Source: Rhizopus arrhizus (lineage: Eukaryota; Mucoromycota; Mucoromycetes; Mucorales; Rhizopodaceae). Taken from it: 64,000 bases of DNA. A model generated the notes under the pieces. It made no database searches, was not told the DNA's origin, and was given only the letters and a program-made list of their open reading frames with translations. This document shows positions 9,940 to 21,868 of this stretch, one piece after another (positions within the stretch are counted from its first letter, which is position 1; each line of letters begins with the position of its first letter). Both the position numbers and the translations under genes were made by a program. Location: NCBI GenBank assembly GCA_024220505.1, contig JAKZZE010000004.1, positions 2,046,001 through 2,110,000 of the forward strand. The letters run 5' to 3'.

Positions 9940-12475
9940 TATAAAAAAGTACTAAGTCAATCAATAAATATAAAAATAAGTCCTTTATTCAAGTTAAAAA
10001 TATGAGGGTATTTATACTTTTCTATCCACGGCTAAATAATAGTAGTCACAGTATGTGATTATTGATATCAGATGATAAATTATTTATTGTTTGACAACTT
10101 TTTATAAAGAAGTAACTACTAATCCTGATCCAGGAACTTGATCTGGTTTGTATTAAATTTTTGTTTCTATTTACTTTTTATTTCTTCCTCCTCTTATATT
10201 TATTTATATTTCTTTTTTCCCTTCTTGTCCCCTAAGGAGGTCTTTTATTCTCTTACATTCATAACTGACTCTGGCAATATTGCACACTTTGTTGCTACAT
10301 GCTCATTGCCATAAATTTTTTTAAAAAAAAATACAAAAAAATAATAAAAAAAATTACAATGTAGTATATTTAATCTCAGTAGCTCAATCAAAGACAGCTT
10401 TCAGTTGGACAAATCAAACTTCCCCTTTTTATTATGACAAACAACAAAACACCAGTGATAACCTTTATTAAATACGAGTATTTAATTTCATTTTTCATTT
10501 TCATTTAATTATATAAAAAACTAAGCCTTGACTTTTTTCGCAAGAAGCCAAGGTAAAACTTGAATGGTTTTTTTCGCAAGAAACCAAGAAAACTTGATAT
10601 GATTTTTTTCGCAAGAAATCAAGAAAACTTGTGTTTTTTTCGCAAGAAACATGTAAACATGAAAACTTGAGGGATAAGGAAAAAAAGAAAAGTGAAAATA
10701 GGACGCATATTTATACCTTTTTTCGAAGCTTGTGACTATGGAATTTCTTCATTCTCAGCATTGAAAAGTGAAAGAATCATATGTCATTCTAATATTATGA
10801 ATGGATAAAACCGGATGCATCGTTTTGTTATGATGCTCAGCCAAGAAATAAAAGATTGTAAACAGGTTTCAACCATGTTTACTGTATAACTACAAGCTAG
10901 CGTATTGACATAGATTTCAATAAAATAAATTTTTCAAGATTCTTTCAATCTTTATAGACATTTATTTTTTGTTCTTTTCTTTCTTACGTTGACCTCTTTT
11001 TTATATCTCTTTCATTTTCCTCCAAAAATATCTGAAAGGCGTTTAAACAAATCGCAAAGCATTACCATTTCAGGATTTCCGGTACCTTTTTAAACTCAAA
11101 AAATGATTAAAGGAGCACATTTTAACTAAATCCTATGATTCAAACAATAAGCAAAGCATGAACCATCTTGTCTTGAATTTTTATCTCACTTTATTGAATA
11201 AATTACATTTTCTTTTTTTTATATCAAAGAAGCTTTAATCAAGTAATAATAAAAATTAGCGTTATTTCAATAAAAAAAAATGTCTTGCATAACAAGAAAG
11301 TAAACAAGAGAGGATGTGGTCTTAAAAAAAGTTTGTTTGCTAAAAGAAAAAATTATATAAAAAGAAATGAGCATTTTTAAAAAATCCTATAACTTTTTTC
11401 CTTGAAAGTAATAATGATACTCTACAAATCAATTCATTTTGAATAAAGGTTAGATATGAAGAGATAATGAAGCATGTAACACAAATAAGTTTTTTTTTCA
11501 TGCAAGAAAAGAAATTCAGCTAAAGTCTTTATGGTAAGAATCAAGTTCACATTCCATTTATTTGCCCTTTGTATTTTACAACCAAATAAGTACTGCAATT
11601 ATAGATCATCTAGTCTTTATCATATAGCTTTCAGGCACAAAATTAGCTGTGTATGTAGTGATGGGAAATTTTACTGAGTTAATATTTGCGGAATTAATTA
11701 AAAGGTATTTTAGTAAAAATAAAATAATTGGCTCATCATATTTTGTTTATGTTTGACGGTCCGTTTTAGTATTTGTGTGAAAAAAGGATTAAACAATACA
11801 GGATGTGAACAACATGTTCATTTTATTCTCATCTTTATTTTGGATTTTATTTATAAACAAGTAAAAAGTTGATTTATTCCATATTTATATGCATGAGAGT
11901 AAAAGAAACAAAAAATAGAAGAAAAAAAAAAGGATTCCAAGTGAGTAAACATACATAACCAATGAAATGGAAGCTTAAGAATGTAAATATAGCTTCTATT
12001 AGCATATTCTCTATTGAAGTGATTTGACAAACATGGTCTTTGTCAGAAATGAATATCGGTCTATATTTCTTACCATCTAAGCATTAACTAACGATAATAC
12101 TTAATATAACTTGTCTTTAGTGTAACTCTTTTGGCATTTCTGCTATACACAAGTCTAGAGTGAAGAATCACAGTTAAGATTTGTAATTAGTCTTTATCAA
12201 GTTGACAAAGTCTGTTTGTGCCAATGCTTTTATGGAATTTGGATATTGGCTTTAAGACAATGGTTCAGTAAATTATGTATCTTTTGTTCATTTTATTTTG
12301 TCTTTTTAAAAGTGTGAACAATGAAAATTTCCTAAAAAAAGAAATAGACGGACAAAGAAACCTATAAGATGCTTTTCTTTACTATTACACCCAATTAGGA
12401 AAGACTTGCTCATTTTACTTTTTCATTACATTGACTTATTTCCTGAATTGTTGATGTAAAGCTTGTTTTAACTTG

Positions 12476-12506
<31 letters not shown>

Positions 12507-13638
12507 TCAAATTTAAATTTATGTAGATGGTCTGTAATACTCTTGCAAGATATCAAATTGATTGATATAGTAAAGATTTGCTCGTTGATTATAGGAATGA
12601 TATGAAAAAAAAAAAGTTTTTCTCTTTAAATTAAAAGCTCTCGTTAGAAAGCATTAAGCAAAGAGAGCTTGTATCGATATGTATCATATAACATGGCTTA
12701 AAGATTTTATAAGCTAAACTTGATTTTATTGCAAAATGTGATTCTATCAACATTGTGGATCAAATGAGACTACCTTTAACACACTTCAGAAAATGCATTA
12801 GCAGAGTTAACAAATAGATTTGCAGCCCAAAAAGTTGTACAGGTTACATTAATACACAAAGACATATACATATTAGGTTATTTAGTTAATTAATGGAGAT
12901 GTTACAGAATAATGTATGCAAGCTAAGTATATAAGTGATAAAATAATCTGTTAAGTTTACATCAAGATAGGTTCATTTGCGTTGCAGTTTAATTGTATAT
13001 GATCATAGTTTGTATATTCGTATATTTCAATATTCATATCTACTTTACTACAGAGAAATGCTATGGTATGCGAACACATTGTGGAATTTTTGTTTTCAAA
13101 ACGACAACTCAAGCAAACATCTTGTTGAGAAAAGTATATCTTTCTCTCAATTGTACATCGTTTCGAACATTGTTATTCTGAATTAGTCCATTCAATTTTT
13201 GCTTATTCAATATATTAAAATATATAAGTATATTATCGGTTTCTTAATTACTATTGCTATTTAAGCTGAATATGGTCATCTTCAATAATAATTGCAAAAT
13301 TTATATGGCAGTAAGCTTTGAACCTAGGAAGTAACCTTGAATAGTAATAAGGTACACTATAGTATTTATCAGATAGCCTTTTGTAAAGTCGATTTTACTT
13401 ATTTTCGACATATATTGCCGCCATTTTATTTTTTGATACGATCTTTTTAATTGATTTCTTTGCCTTTTGTTTAATACCATATCTGAACGAACCTTTAAAA
13501 CACATTTCGTACACAATAAAGCATAATAGGTTACTTAATGTATGCTTTGGTCCTTATATACATATATAAAATTTCTAAAAGTAAAATCGGGGCGACGGTA
13601 ATGAAAACATAGACGTCTGAAATAACAGTGACTTTATT
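9940..13638. other. Gene-poor AT-rich spacer
   Basis: About 3.7 kb with no frame that carries a recognisable domain and no convincing chain of exons. Short frames at 12977-13186 (+) and 13301-13516 (-) look random. The one organised element is the tandem repeat at 10533-10670. Confidence 0.6.
10533..10670. repeat. Four imperfect 33-bp tandem repeats with internal CAAG/CTTG arms
   Basis: Units begin near 10533, 10568, 10602 and 10634 with TTTTTTCGCAAGAAACCAAG followed by AAAACTTG. Within each unit CAAG and CTTG can pair around an A-rich loop. The fourth unit is diverged. No direct link to a gene. Confidence 0.75.
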
Positions 13639-16220
13639 TTAATTGTTACCAAACCTTTCATCCTCTTCTTCATCCTCTTCATCATGCTCTGTTAAAGGCT
13701 GAAGCACATCAAATTCATAGCCACCTGGTCTTGGCTGCTGTTTATCAACTTTACCTAGTGGGTGCCAACCATTACGTTTATAGAAGTAAAGGCCAGTTGC
13801 AACACCAAAGACGGCCAGTGAACCAAAGATGACATAAGCCACCGTTAAATAAACATCGGCTTCTTTTTGTGCATTATCCTCAAATGAAGAACTAGAGGCT
13901 TCTGTAGGAGTAGGCGTGATAGAAGCAACTTCAGATGGTTTGCTTTCAGGTTTTATGCGTGTAGGTCTTGAAGGAGTGTTATCAACGTCAGTGGGTGTAG
14001 AAGCAGCAGTGGTAGTAGTGATTGTCATTTCATGCTCTTTGTCTTCGTGAAACCCGATAGTTGTATGAATCGGAGTTCCTACAAAATCAGGGTCTTGTTC
14101 TCCGTATAAGGTTAATGTCCAATTAAGCAAATGCCCAGTATTTTTTGGATTATCAACATCGTAAATAGTCAAAGTCCAATCACCTATTGGATTTTCTTCC
14201 CTGTTAATGAATTTGAGTAATCTGATTTCTTTTATGTCAACTCTCAATTGCTTACCAATGTTTAACTGACATAAATTTCCAATTAGGAAAACCTTCTGCA
14301 CTTGTGTCTAAATTCCTTCTTGTAGCCAATTCAGATTTGACTTGATGAGGACTCAAAAGATCAATTGTTAAATCACCACGCCTTTGATGCTCAATGTTGA
14401 CTGTAGCTGTAATATGTTCCAATCGAAGCAGTCCAGCTGCCTTAATCATTTCCTCTGTTACTTTAACAATACTCTTCAATGCCTTCTTTGTTTTCAACCC
14501 TGTTGAATCTGGTATCGTTCTCTTTTTAACTGGACTAGGCAATTCAAGCCAGGTCTGTTGATTGACCCCTTTATGCTCTTTGGCTGCTTCTACCAAAGCA
14601 TAGGCATCCAGCTTTCCATATCCGAATTTATGATTGTAAAGCCGACCTGAAGGCAATCGTTTCCAATCACTATCCTCTGTCTTGATAGGCACTGCTGTTT
14701 GTACACATAAATGCTGAAGATCACGCCAGGATAGATCCGGTCGAACAGAGAGAACAAGAGCAAAAATACCCGCTGCATTAGGCGCAGCTGCTGAGGTACC
14801 GCCATGTCTATCCGAACAGTCATTTTTACCTACATCTGTTGTTTGCTATGTGTTGTGAAAGAACAGTTAATGATTTTTAATATTTATGTTTATAGTATTT
14901 TTAGACTCACGATATATTGTCCACCGCCGCTTGAATAGGTTACCACCAATTGAGCAGAACAAGCTTCAGAGTAAGGGGGATGGCTGTTTGTAAAATCAAT
15001 TGCACCTACAGTAATTGTATAGATACTATTCGTGTATCCATCAAAGTTACAATTATCTCCCGAAGTACCGCCATTGCCTGTCGCAAAGACATAGATGGAC
15101 CCTTTACCACCTCTTCCATTTTTTATACCATTTAAGAAAGCGTCAGCCAAGATACCTTTGGGTGCTTCCATGGTTTCACCATTATCAGTAGGCCCCCAAG
15201 AACATGAAAAGATGTCATTTTCTTGGTATTTGTAATTCAACGCCAATGCCTCATCTGCATCTGTAAGATCTCCAGAAAGGATACGGACACCTAGAAACCA
15301 ATATAATTGAGTTATTCTCTGCTTTTGTTGAATAAGCCCTTTATTACCTGCTATCTTGGATTCGTAAGCTATACCAATACCGCATGCGTTGTTTCTAACA
15401 GCTGCAATTTGTCCAGCACATCGAGTACCGTGAGTATCGTCCCATAATTTTGGTGTAGGTAAAGACTCATGGTCGTTGAAGTCATAGGATCCTTCAGCGT
15501 ACTATGCATATGTTTATGTTTATATTATAACAAGTTATTATTATTATATAAATTAAAGCTTACAAAATTGGCAGCTAAATCAGTACTATTATAGTCCAGA
15601 CCATCATCAACAATCACAACAGTTACGCCTTTACCAGAAATACCTTGTTTCCATACGCCTGTGACATTAATATCGTTACCAGTATTCATTTGATTAATCT
15701 ATCATATACATACAATTTTAATACATGGTTTATCACTACAGTAACTATTTCATCTTACCAAATGCCACTGTTTATTGAATAAGGGATCTTGAATACCCAA
15801 TGATTGTTGTGCATCCACTACTCTTTCTTTTGGTGTAAGAATAGGTATTGGGCCACGCTTGACTCGCCTTTTGGGTATCTGCTTCTCAATCGACTTTACT
15901 TTTGCCCATGGTTGTTCATCTCTTTTCCAGTTAGATGACAAGAGTTGGTTATATTTAGCAATAACAGGGTCTTCATCTCGTTTTTGTAGTATCTTCTTGG
16001 GTGAACTGACCATATAATATGTACTTAGTTCACCGACCTGACCCTCAAATCGAACACCAAGCTGTTGAGCCATTTGTATTGCTACTGCAGATTCGCCTTG
16101 TGGGACATGTAAAGTATAGTAATCTCGATCGGCTTCACGTTTTCCAATGTACTTGGCCTGTATCAGCGAAAGAGATGCGAATAATGTAATAATTTTTATA
16201 AGTTTTGATTGTTTCCACAT
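13639..16220 (-). CDS. KEX2: Kexin-type proprotein convertase (subtilisin family, S8B)
   Basis: Type I membrane endoprotease of the late Golgi that cuts after Lys-Arg and Arg-Arg in secretory precursors. Six exons: 15759-16220, 15564-15698, 15348-15501, 14911-15290, 14256-14845, 13639-14200; phases fit and give 760 aa. A signal peptide (MWKQSKLIKIITLFASLSLIQA) is followed by a pro-domain ending at RRVKR, the expected self-cleavage site. The triad is Asp in VIVDDGLDYN (about 185), His in DDTHGTRCAGQ (about 223) and Ser in HGGTSAAAP (about 395); the oxyanion Asn is in ATGNGGTSGDNC. A P domain, a Thr/Ser-rich stalk, one membrane span (VAYVIFGSLAVFGVATGLYFY) and an acidic cytosolic tail with YEFDVL, a plausible Golgi-retrieval signal, follow. 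An upstream ATG at 16337 is rejected because the signal peptide starts at 16220. Confidence 0.96.
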
Positions 16221-16568
16221 TGCATAACACTTAAAAAAGGGGAAAAAAGATTTCTTGGTTTTTTCTTGCTTTACAAAAATATAAACCCAGACTAACGGGA
16301 AAAAAAAGAAAAGAAGGCTTTGTTTTGATACGTTCAATGATCTTCAGCATACAAAGCTGCAGAGTTTTTGGATTCTGGAACAATTTTCCTTCACGTCAAA
16401 CATAAATAATTTAATTAATTTAAGGTTGGTTCTTTAAAAAAATACATACATTTATCAGCCATTTTTGTTTTACTTGAATTCAGTAGTCGTTTGTGACTGT
16501 CTTAAAGATGGAAGTAATCTTCCCCAGGGCCAAAACCTTTTTTTTTTTTTTTTTTCACAATAAAAATT
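16221..16568. other. Divergent promoter region KEX2 / TIM54
   Basis: 348 bp between the two divergent start codons, so both promoters must lie here. A T20 tract ends about 12 bp before the TIM54 ATG. No clear TATA box. Confidence 0.5.
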
Positions 16569-17691
16569 ATGAGTTTGCCATTTGGTTTAAAAGCGCCCTC
16601 AAGAGGTACTCTTATATTTAGTGGTATTGCTGGTGCTTTAAGTGGTATCATTTATACAAGTAATCAGAATGCAGAAAAGTCAAGAAGAGCACTTGCTCAG
16701 CGTGTTCAACATCTTGCTGAAAGACCTTGTGGTGTTCATGTAAGATCTATAAAAAGAAATTGTATATATTAACATATTTTGACATGTAGGAAATGCCCAG
16801 AAAAGTTACCGTTTATATATCTGCACCACCTGGAGATAGCCTTGAAAAAAGTCGAAATTGGTTTAGAGAATATGTCAAGGTAAAAGCGAGATTATATCTT
16901 TTAACATACGATCACTTAAAATTTCCTCTTGTCAAAAGCCAGTTCTTGTTGCAGGTGCTATTGATTATGAAGTGAAAGAAGCAAAAGAGCCAGGACAAGT
17001 TGAAAGTTCTGTGATTGAAGAAGTTGTTAAACAACGTCGTGAAGCATCAGAAGTATCTGAGAAACCAACAGAACAAGTGACAAACCCATTTATAAATCTG
17101 GAAATTTTAAAGAAACCACCGACTAGTAAAGTAGAGATTGATGGAATTTTGGCTATTGGTAGAAATGCGTATAGGGAAGTGCTAAATGGGTTAGCAAAGG
17201 GCTGTGAGGCTAGCCTTTTGGAAAATCAAGAAAAGTGGGTAGATTCAGTAGATCAGATTACTTCAGAAGAACTTAATACTGCTGCTTCAGAGGCTGTCAT
17301 GGAGCCTTTGTTAATAGAAGAGGAAAATAAGATAGAAGGAAAAGAGAACACTTTCTCACTACCACCCAAGTTCTCACCTGTAATTTATATTCCTCACATT
17401 AATATTATTGGATGGTCGAATATTCCTTATAGACTTTATATGTGGTATGCTGATTACAAACGTATTGAGGATGTTGGTGAATATGTAGTTGCAGCAGTAT
17501 TAAATCAGACAAGGCCTATCGAAACTAAAGATGCTGATAAGGGACAAGAAGAGAAAAAGTATTGGATTGGAGATGAGAAAGTAGAAGAATTGAAGGAAAA
17601 TGATCCACCTATTGTGATTGATGAGCGAATTATAGACAGACTTTCAACTTACATTATGAACTCAGATAATACAGAACCTATTGAAAAATAA
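16569..17691 (+). CDS. TIM54: Mitochondrial inner-membrane import protein Tim54
   Basis: Subunit of the TIM22 complex that inserts carrier proteins into the inner mitochondrial membrane. Three exons: 16569-16739, 16790-16879 and 16939-17691; both introns are phase 0, total about 337 aa. A short N-terminus (MSLPFGLKAPSRGT) precedes one membrane span (LIFSGIAGALSGIIY) and a basic, charged stretch. The conserved block PRKVTVYISAPPGDSLEKSRNWFREYVKPVLVAGAIDYEV crosses both introns. Central Glu/Lys-rich linker, then GILAIGRNAYREVLNGL and a C-terminal conserved region from YIPHINIIGWSNIPYRLYMWYADYKRI. The order matches fungal Tim54, somewhat shorter than the yeast protein. Confidence 0.9.
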
Positions 17692-17929
17692 AATTATTCA
17701 AAAAAGTTATATAGAAAATCAATAGATCCATATTTTGTGTTTTAACAAGGGCTGAAATAAAGTGAGTAACATATTATTTCATAAAACTGCATTATTTGAC
17801 ATTGAGTAAGCAACCTGATGACATGCATTCAATTTGTGTATGGCCCAAAAAGATAGTTCATCTTTGGAGAGGATCTTGTTTTCTTTTAATTATAAACTCA
17901 TTCTTATTGATTATAATAAGATTACCTTT

Positions 17930-18530
17930 AAAAAGAAGAAAGGCTGGTACAGAATGTTGTTTTGCAATAGTTTATTCATTCTTGATACCACTTGATCTAT
18001 ATAAAACACTTAGGAATACTTTAAGAATTGTTGCTCATACACTGGGCAAATTCAAGAGCTATCAAATTCAAAATATTACACCAAGATATGAATGAAAGTG
18101 ACAGTGAATCTCTGCTTTCTTTTTCAAAGCGTAATGAAGCAGCAATCAGAAGCACGGAAACTGACAGTAGGCTTTACATGAAGACTCTCTTTATGGATTT
18201 GCAGCGTTCTGTTATGTTATGCTGCTTGCCCCAGAATAATACAGTAGCATGATTATAAGCGCATTTTCCCTACTATTACTCAATAATATATGTCAAAATC
18301 AAATATGATTTTACCAAGGATTTTACTCAAAGTCGTACTTTTGAAGAATTCAAAAAATTAGGCCATGTTATTTATAAGGTAGGCGGAAAGGAACCGGAGT
18401 TCACGAAAGCTGCAACTGGTCTATTCATAATGAGAAAACCGTTCATTTAGGAAAAGGCAAGTATATTGACATAATCAACAATACTGAGGCTATACAATCA
18501 AAAAGGGCTACTAGTTTAATCGCATAGATG
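17930..18530 (+). pseudogene. Decayed coding remnant, family unknown
   Basis: Several adjacent plus-strand segments in different frames have protein-like composition: MNESDSESLLSFSKRNEAA near 18090, then YVKIKYDFTKDFTQSRTFEEFKKLGHVIYKVGGKE near 18290-18400, followed by FTKAATGLFIMRKPFI and a TAG. No single intact frame and no obvious splice sites connect them. I do not recognise the family. Confidence 0.35.
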
Positions 18531-18539
18531 ACAACTTTT

Positions 18540-20006
18540 TTAATTCGTCATAGCATGCAGAAATCGCCGGTAAATAGCTGCCCAATTAAATCTCTACAGG
18601 ATTGAATACAGTGAATTTAGGGATAAACAGATTGGAGACAAGCTCGGTTAATAATGTAATATATTTATACAAATTGTCTTTTAGAAATTATCATTTAAAC
18701 TGGGTTTTCTCGAAGGTTATAGCCTTAAATAAAACAAGTTACGAAAACCAAAACCCATGATTTTTGAGTATTTTTTTTTTTTTTTGCTCTGGAGGGCATA
18801 GTGAAAATTTGGTAACTGTTTTCACAGTAATCTATGGTTAATAGAATGTAGATTGATACAGACTGTGATAATTATCACATTTATCAGCAATTTAATCAAC
18901 GAGAACATAGAAGCCGATTCATTTACAAATGTAATTTATAATACATAGGTTTTTCCTCTATCTCTTAATGATAACTTTACTGTTTGAACTGCTATTTTTT
19001 TTAGAAATATAAAATTTTATATATAAACTATTTGATTTTTTTTTGTTTATATAATTGCTGATATGCTTTACTTTCCAAAAATGGAAAATTTAATTTTAAT
19101 ATACTTTCTGTTGCTGCTGCCTGACTATTCGATTAGAATCGCTATAGATCTTTCAATTAGAGCCTGTAAATCTTCTTGATTTTAATATCTTTCGTCTCAG
19201 ATGTCTCCCCATCTCCTTATGATGTTCTATATATCATGTTCACTTTCCATTTTCAAGCATTTGGCCTTGCGGACCCTTCAATTTCATGCCGCTTGGTTAC
19301 ATTTTTCTATTTAATGAGAATATCACTGATGACGTGCTAATGACGCTGCTGCTTTGGTCAACTAACGTGTTTACCCAAACCACTATCTGTTTATTCGTTT
19401 ATCCCTGCACACTGATTTGTCGTTACAGCGTCATCAATTTCTATAAAGTTTATATATAAGCTTCTTTATGCTTCCGTTAGTAAATCTCAATAAAAGCTAT
19501 TTAATTTTATTGTTTTAAATTGTTTATCGAAATCAGTAAAAATATTTCCTTAAAAAATGCGATTTTTTGCTATATACTAAAACTAAACTAGTCGCTGAAC
19601 TAAGCAAAGGCAAATATCTCGAGCTTTGGTGAGTATTGAATCCACAACCCTTTTCTTAATTTGTCTATCCAGTTTACCAATCTAAACTTAATGTAATAGT
19701 TTTGTGAAACTAAAGGTTTATATTCAATTTCAGACTCTTTTTGTATTAGCAAATAAATAATACATTTTGTCGATAGAAGCAACTGCAACAGCAAAAGTTA
19801 ACCAGAGTGACATAGATTTGTAGGTTTATTTAGCAAAGATTAAGAATAATTTGTTCAATGGCTTTAATCTAAATAAGAAGGACGTTGATCTTATTTTCGG
19901 ACAAAGATTTTTTATAGTAAAAGGTCAGATTAATAATTACACCAACGTACATGACAAAAAGAAAAAACCTTTCACAAGATCTAATTGATCAGTCACATGC
20001 ATAGAC
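18540..20006. other. Intergenic, no supported gene
   Basis: About 1.5 kb of AT-rich sequence with stops in all frames at short spacing and no recognised domain or RNA. The last part is the CotH promoter. Confidence 0.55.
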
Positions 20007-20014
20007 TATAAATA
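20007..20014 (+). promoter_or_regulatory. TATA box of the CotH-like gene
   Basis: TATAAATA about 34-41 bp upstream of the ATG at 20048. Sequence and spacing fit a core promoter with a short 5' UTR. Confidence 0.5.
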
Positions 20015-20047
20015 CGCTATTTATATCTTCATCTTTTCAAAAGAAAA

Positions 20048-21868
20048 ATGTTATTTTTGAAATACATATTAGCAACATGTAATGTTTCAAGTCAATTTAT
20101 GATTTAACACGTTCTAATCGATTTCTATTAATCATTCTAGGGTTGCTGTTTGCGACTGTTACTAATGCAAAAATAGATCAAGGTTCTATGATAAGCTACA
20201 ATGTCATTGCTCTTTTAAATCAAACTACTTTCAAGTCAATGGCTGTCATAGTGGACAGCATTAGTTATCCTTTAGAGGCCAACAAGACATTCCCAATCCT
20301 TTTCTCTGGAAAGGCTCCTTCTGCTAAATCAGGCTATCACTATGCAATGGTGTATGTCAGTGATAACAGTACACTTTCAGAACTATTTGACCGTCAGCCT
20401 GTCAACCAAAGCACACCTCATGAGTTCTTCAACCGTACCTGGAACACACATAATAATGCCCAATTACCACAGGTCTATCCTCCTCTGCGTTCCATTCATC
20501 GCATCAAATCTAATTTGCACAGAGACAACGAAATCCCCACAATTCACATCATCGGAAATCAAACAGAATTAGACCAGATGAAGGGCAACACCACTGTAGA
20601 TATATCTGCCAAGACTACTATTTCCTACCTCTCACTTCATGATGCTTCCAAATTTGATAAAGTAGAGCTTTCCCTAGCTGGAGAAAGCGCTCAATGGGTA
20701 CTTAAGAAATCATTCAACGTTAAGCTGCACAAGGAGGATAGATTGTATGGCTATAAAAATTTTAAACTTCGCTCTTTAGCTTACGATCCTTCCTATATTC
20801 GTGAACAATTAGGCTACGACATCCTTAAATCAGCCGGCCTTATCTCATCCGAGTTTTCCTTTGTACGTGTTTTCATGAACAATGAAGAACTTGGCTTGTA
20901 TGGTATCATTGATACCTTTAAGGGGCCCTGGCTTTCTAATGTGTTTGCGGATGGAGATTCTTCCTATAAACATGGATACCTTTATCAGGCCAAGTCTTCT
21001 GGTGCTAATAACCACATTTCTGATCTCTCTTACTATGAAAATATTACAGCATACGCTGATGGCGAATATAAAATTAAGGAAGAAGCCACCGATAGAGAGA
21101 AAGACAACTATCAGCCTCTAATGGATTTGACCGAGTTTATTGCTGAGGCACCTATCAATAGCTCAGATGCTTTCAAAGAATGGAACGAAATACTTGATAT
21201 GGATTCTGTTCTTCGGTCGTAAGTAGTAGCCATTTTTAGCAAAAATTTCTTAATGAATGATTTTTAGAATGGCAATTGAAATCTTGGGTGGCTATTCTGA
21301 TGGTTACATAGCAAAGGCAAACAATTTTTATGTTTATCAAAATCCTAATAATGATCAGTATATATATATTGCTGCTGATCTTGATCTTTGTCTTGGTAAC
21401 ACTTATGATAATATGTCAGATATGTGGAGTGGCAACTACAGCACATTTCCTTATTGGGGTACACGACCGTTGACGAACCAGATAATGCGCGTACCTGAGC
21501 TAAACAAAAAGTTCAATCAGTTACTTCAAGGACTGAACACCAAGCTTTTTAACCCAAAGATAGTAAGTCCTCGTATCACTGACCTTGTAAACATGATTAA
21601 AGAAGACGCTGAATGGGATCGATCGCTATCCAATACTCGTGTGATTAAAGCCTTTGGTGAATCAGCATCAGATGATATTAATTATCTTGGGCTGCCATCG
21701 GCCTATCAGAATAATCCTGTAGCCGTAGACATGATTGAAATAACTTTGAAAGGAATTCCACTTGATGATGCAGTAAATGGACCAACTGGACATATTTCCT
21801 TGTCAGGCGTTAGAGAGTGGTTTGATAACATTTATCAAAATACAAAAAATTTCTTTTCTCAACAGTAA
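20048..21868 (+). CDS. CotH-family (spore-coat protein kinase-like) secreted protein
   Basis: Member of the CotH family, related to bacterial spore-coat kinase CotH and expanded in Mucorales, where some cell-surface members act as invasins. Three exons: 20048-20078, 20141-21218 and 21268-21868, 569 aa. A signal peptide MLFLKYILATWLLFATVTNA is split by the first intron. CotH blocks are FKLRSLAYDPSYIREQLGYDILKSAG, SFVRVFMNNEELGLYGIIDT and, across the second intron, LRSMAIEILGG followed by NPNNDQYIYIAADLDLCLGN. The C-terminus ends NFFSQQ with no Ser/Thr-rich stalk and no hydrophobic GPI signal, so this member is predicted to be secreted rather than anchored. Whether it is an active kinase, or any specific role of this paralogue, cannot be read from the sequence. 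Confidence 0.9.

Noticed and set aside
10533..10670. Tandem array resembling a CRISPR
   Set aside because: Units are directly adjacent and imperfect with no unique spacers, and the DNA is fungal.
16221..16337. Upstream ATG of the KEX2 frame
   Set aside because: It would put 39 extra residues before a clear signal peptide beginning at 16220.
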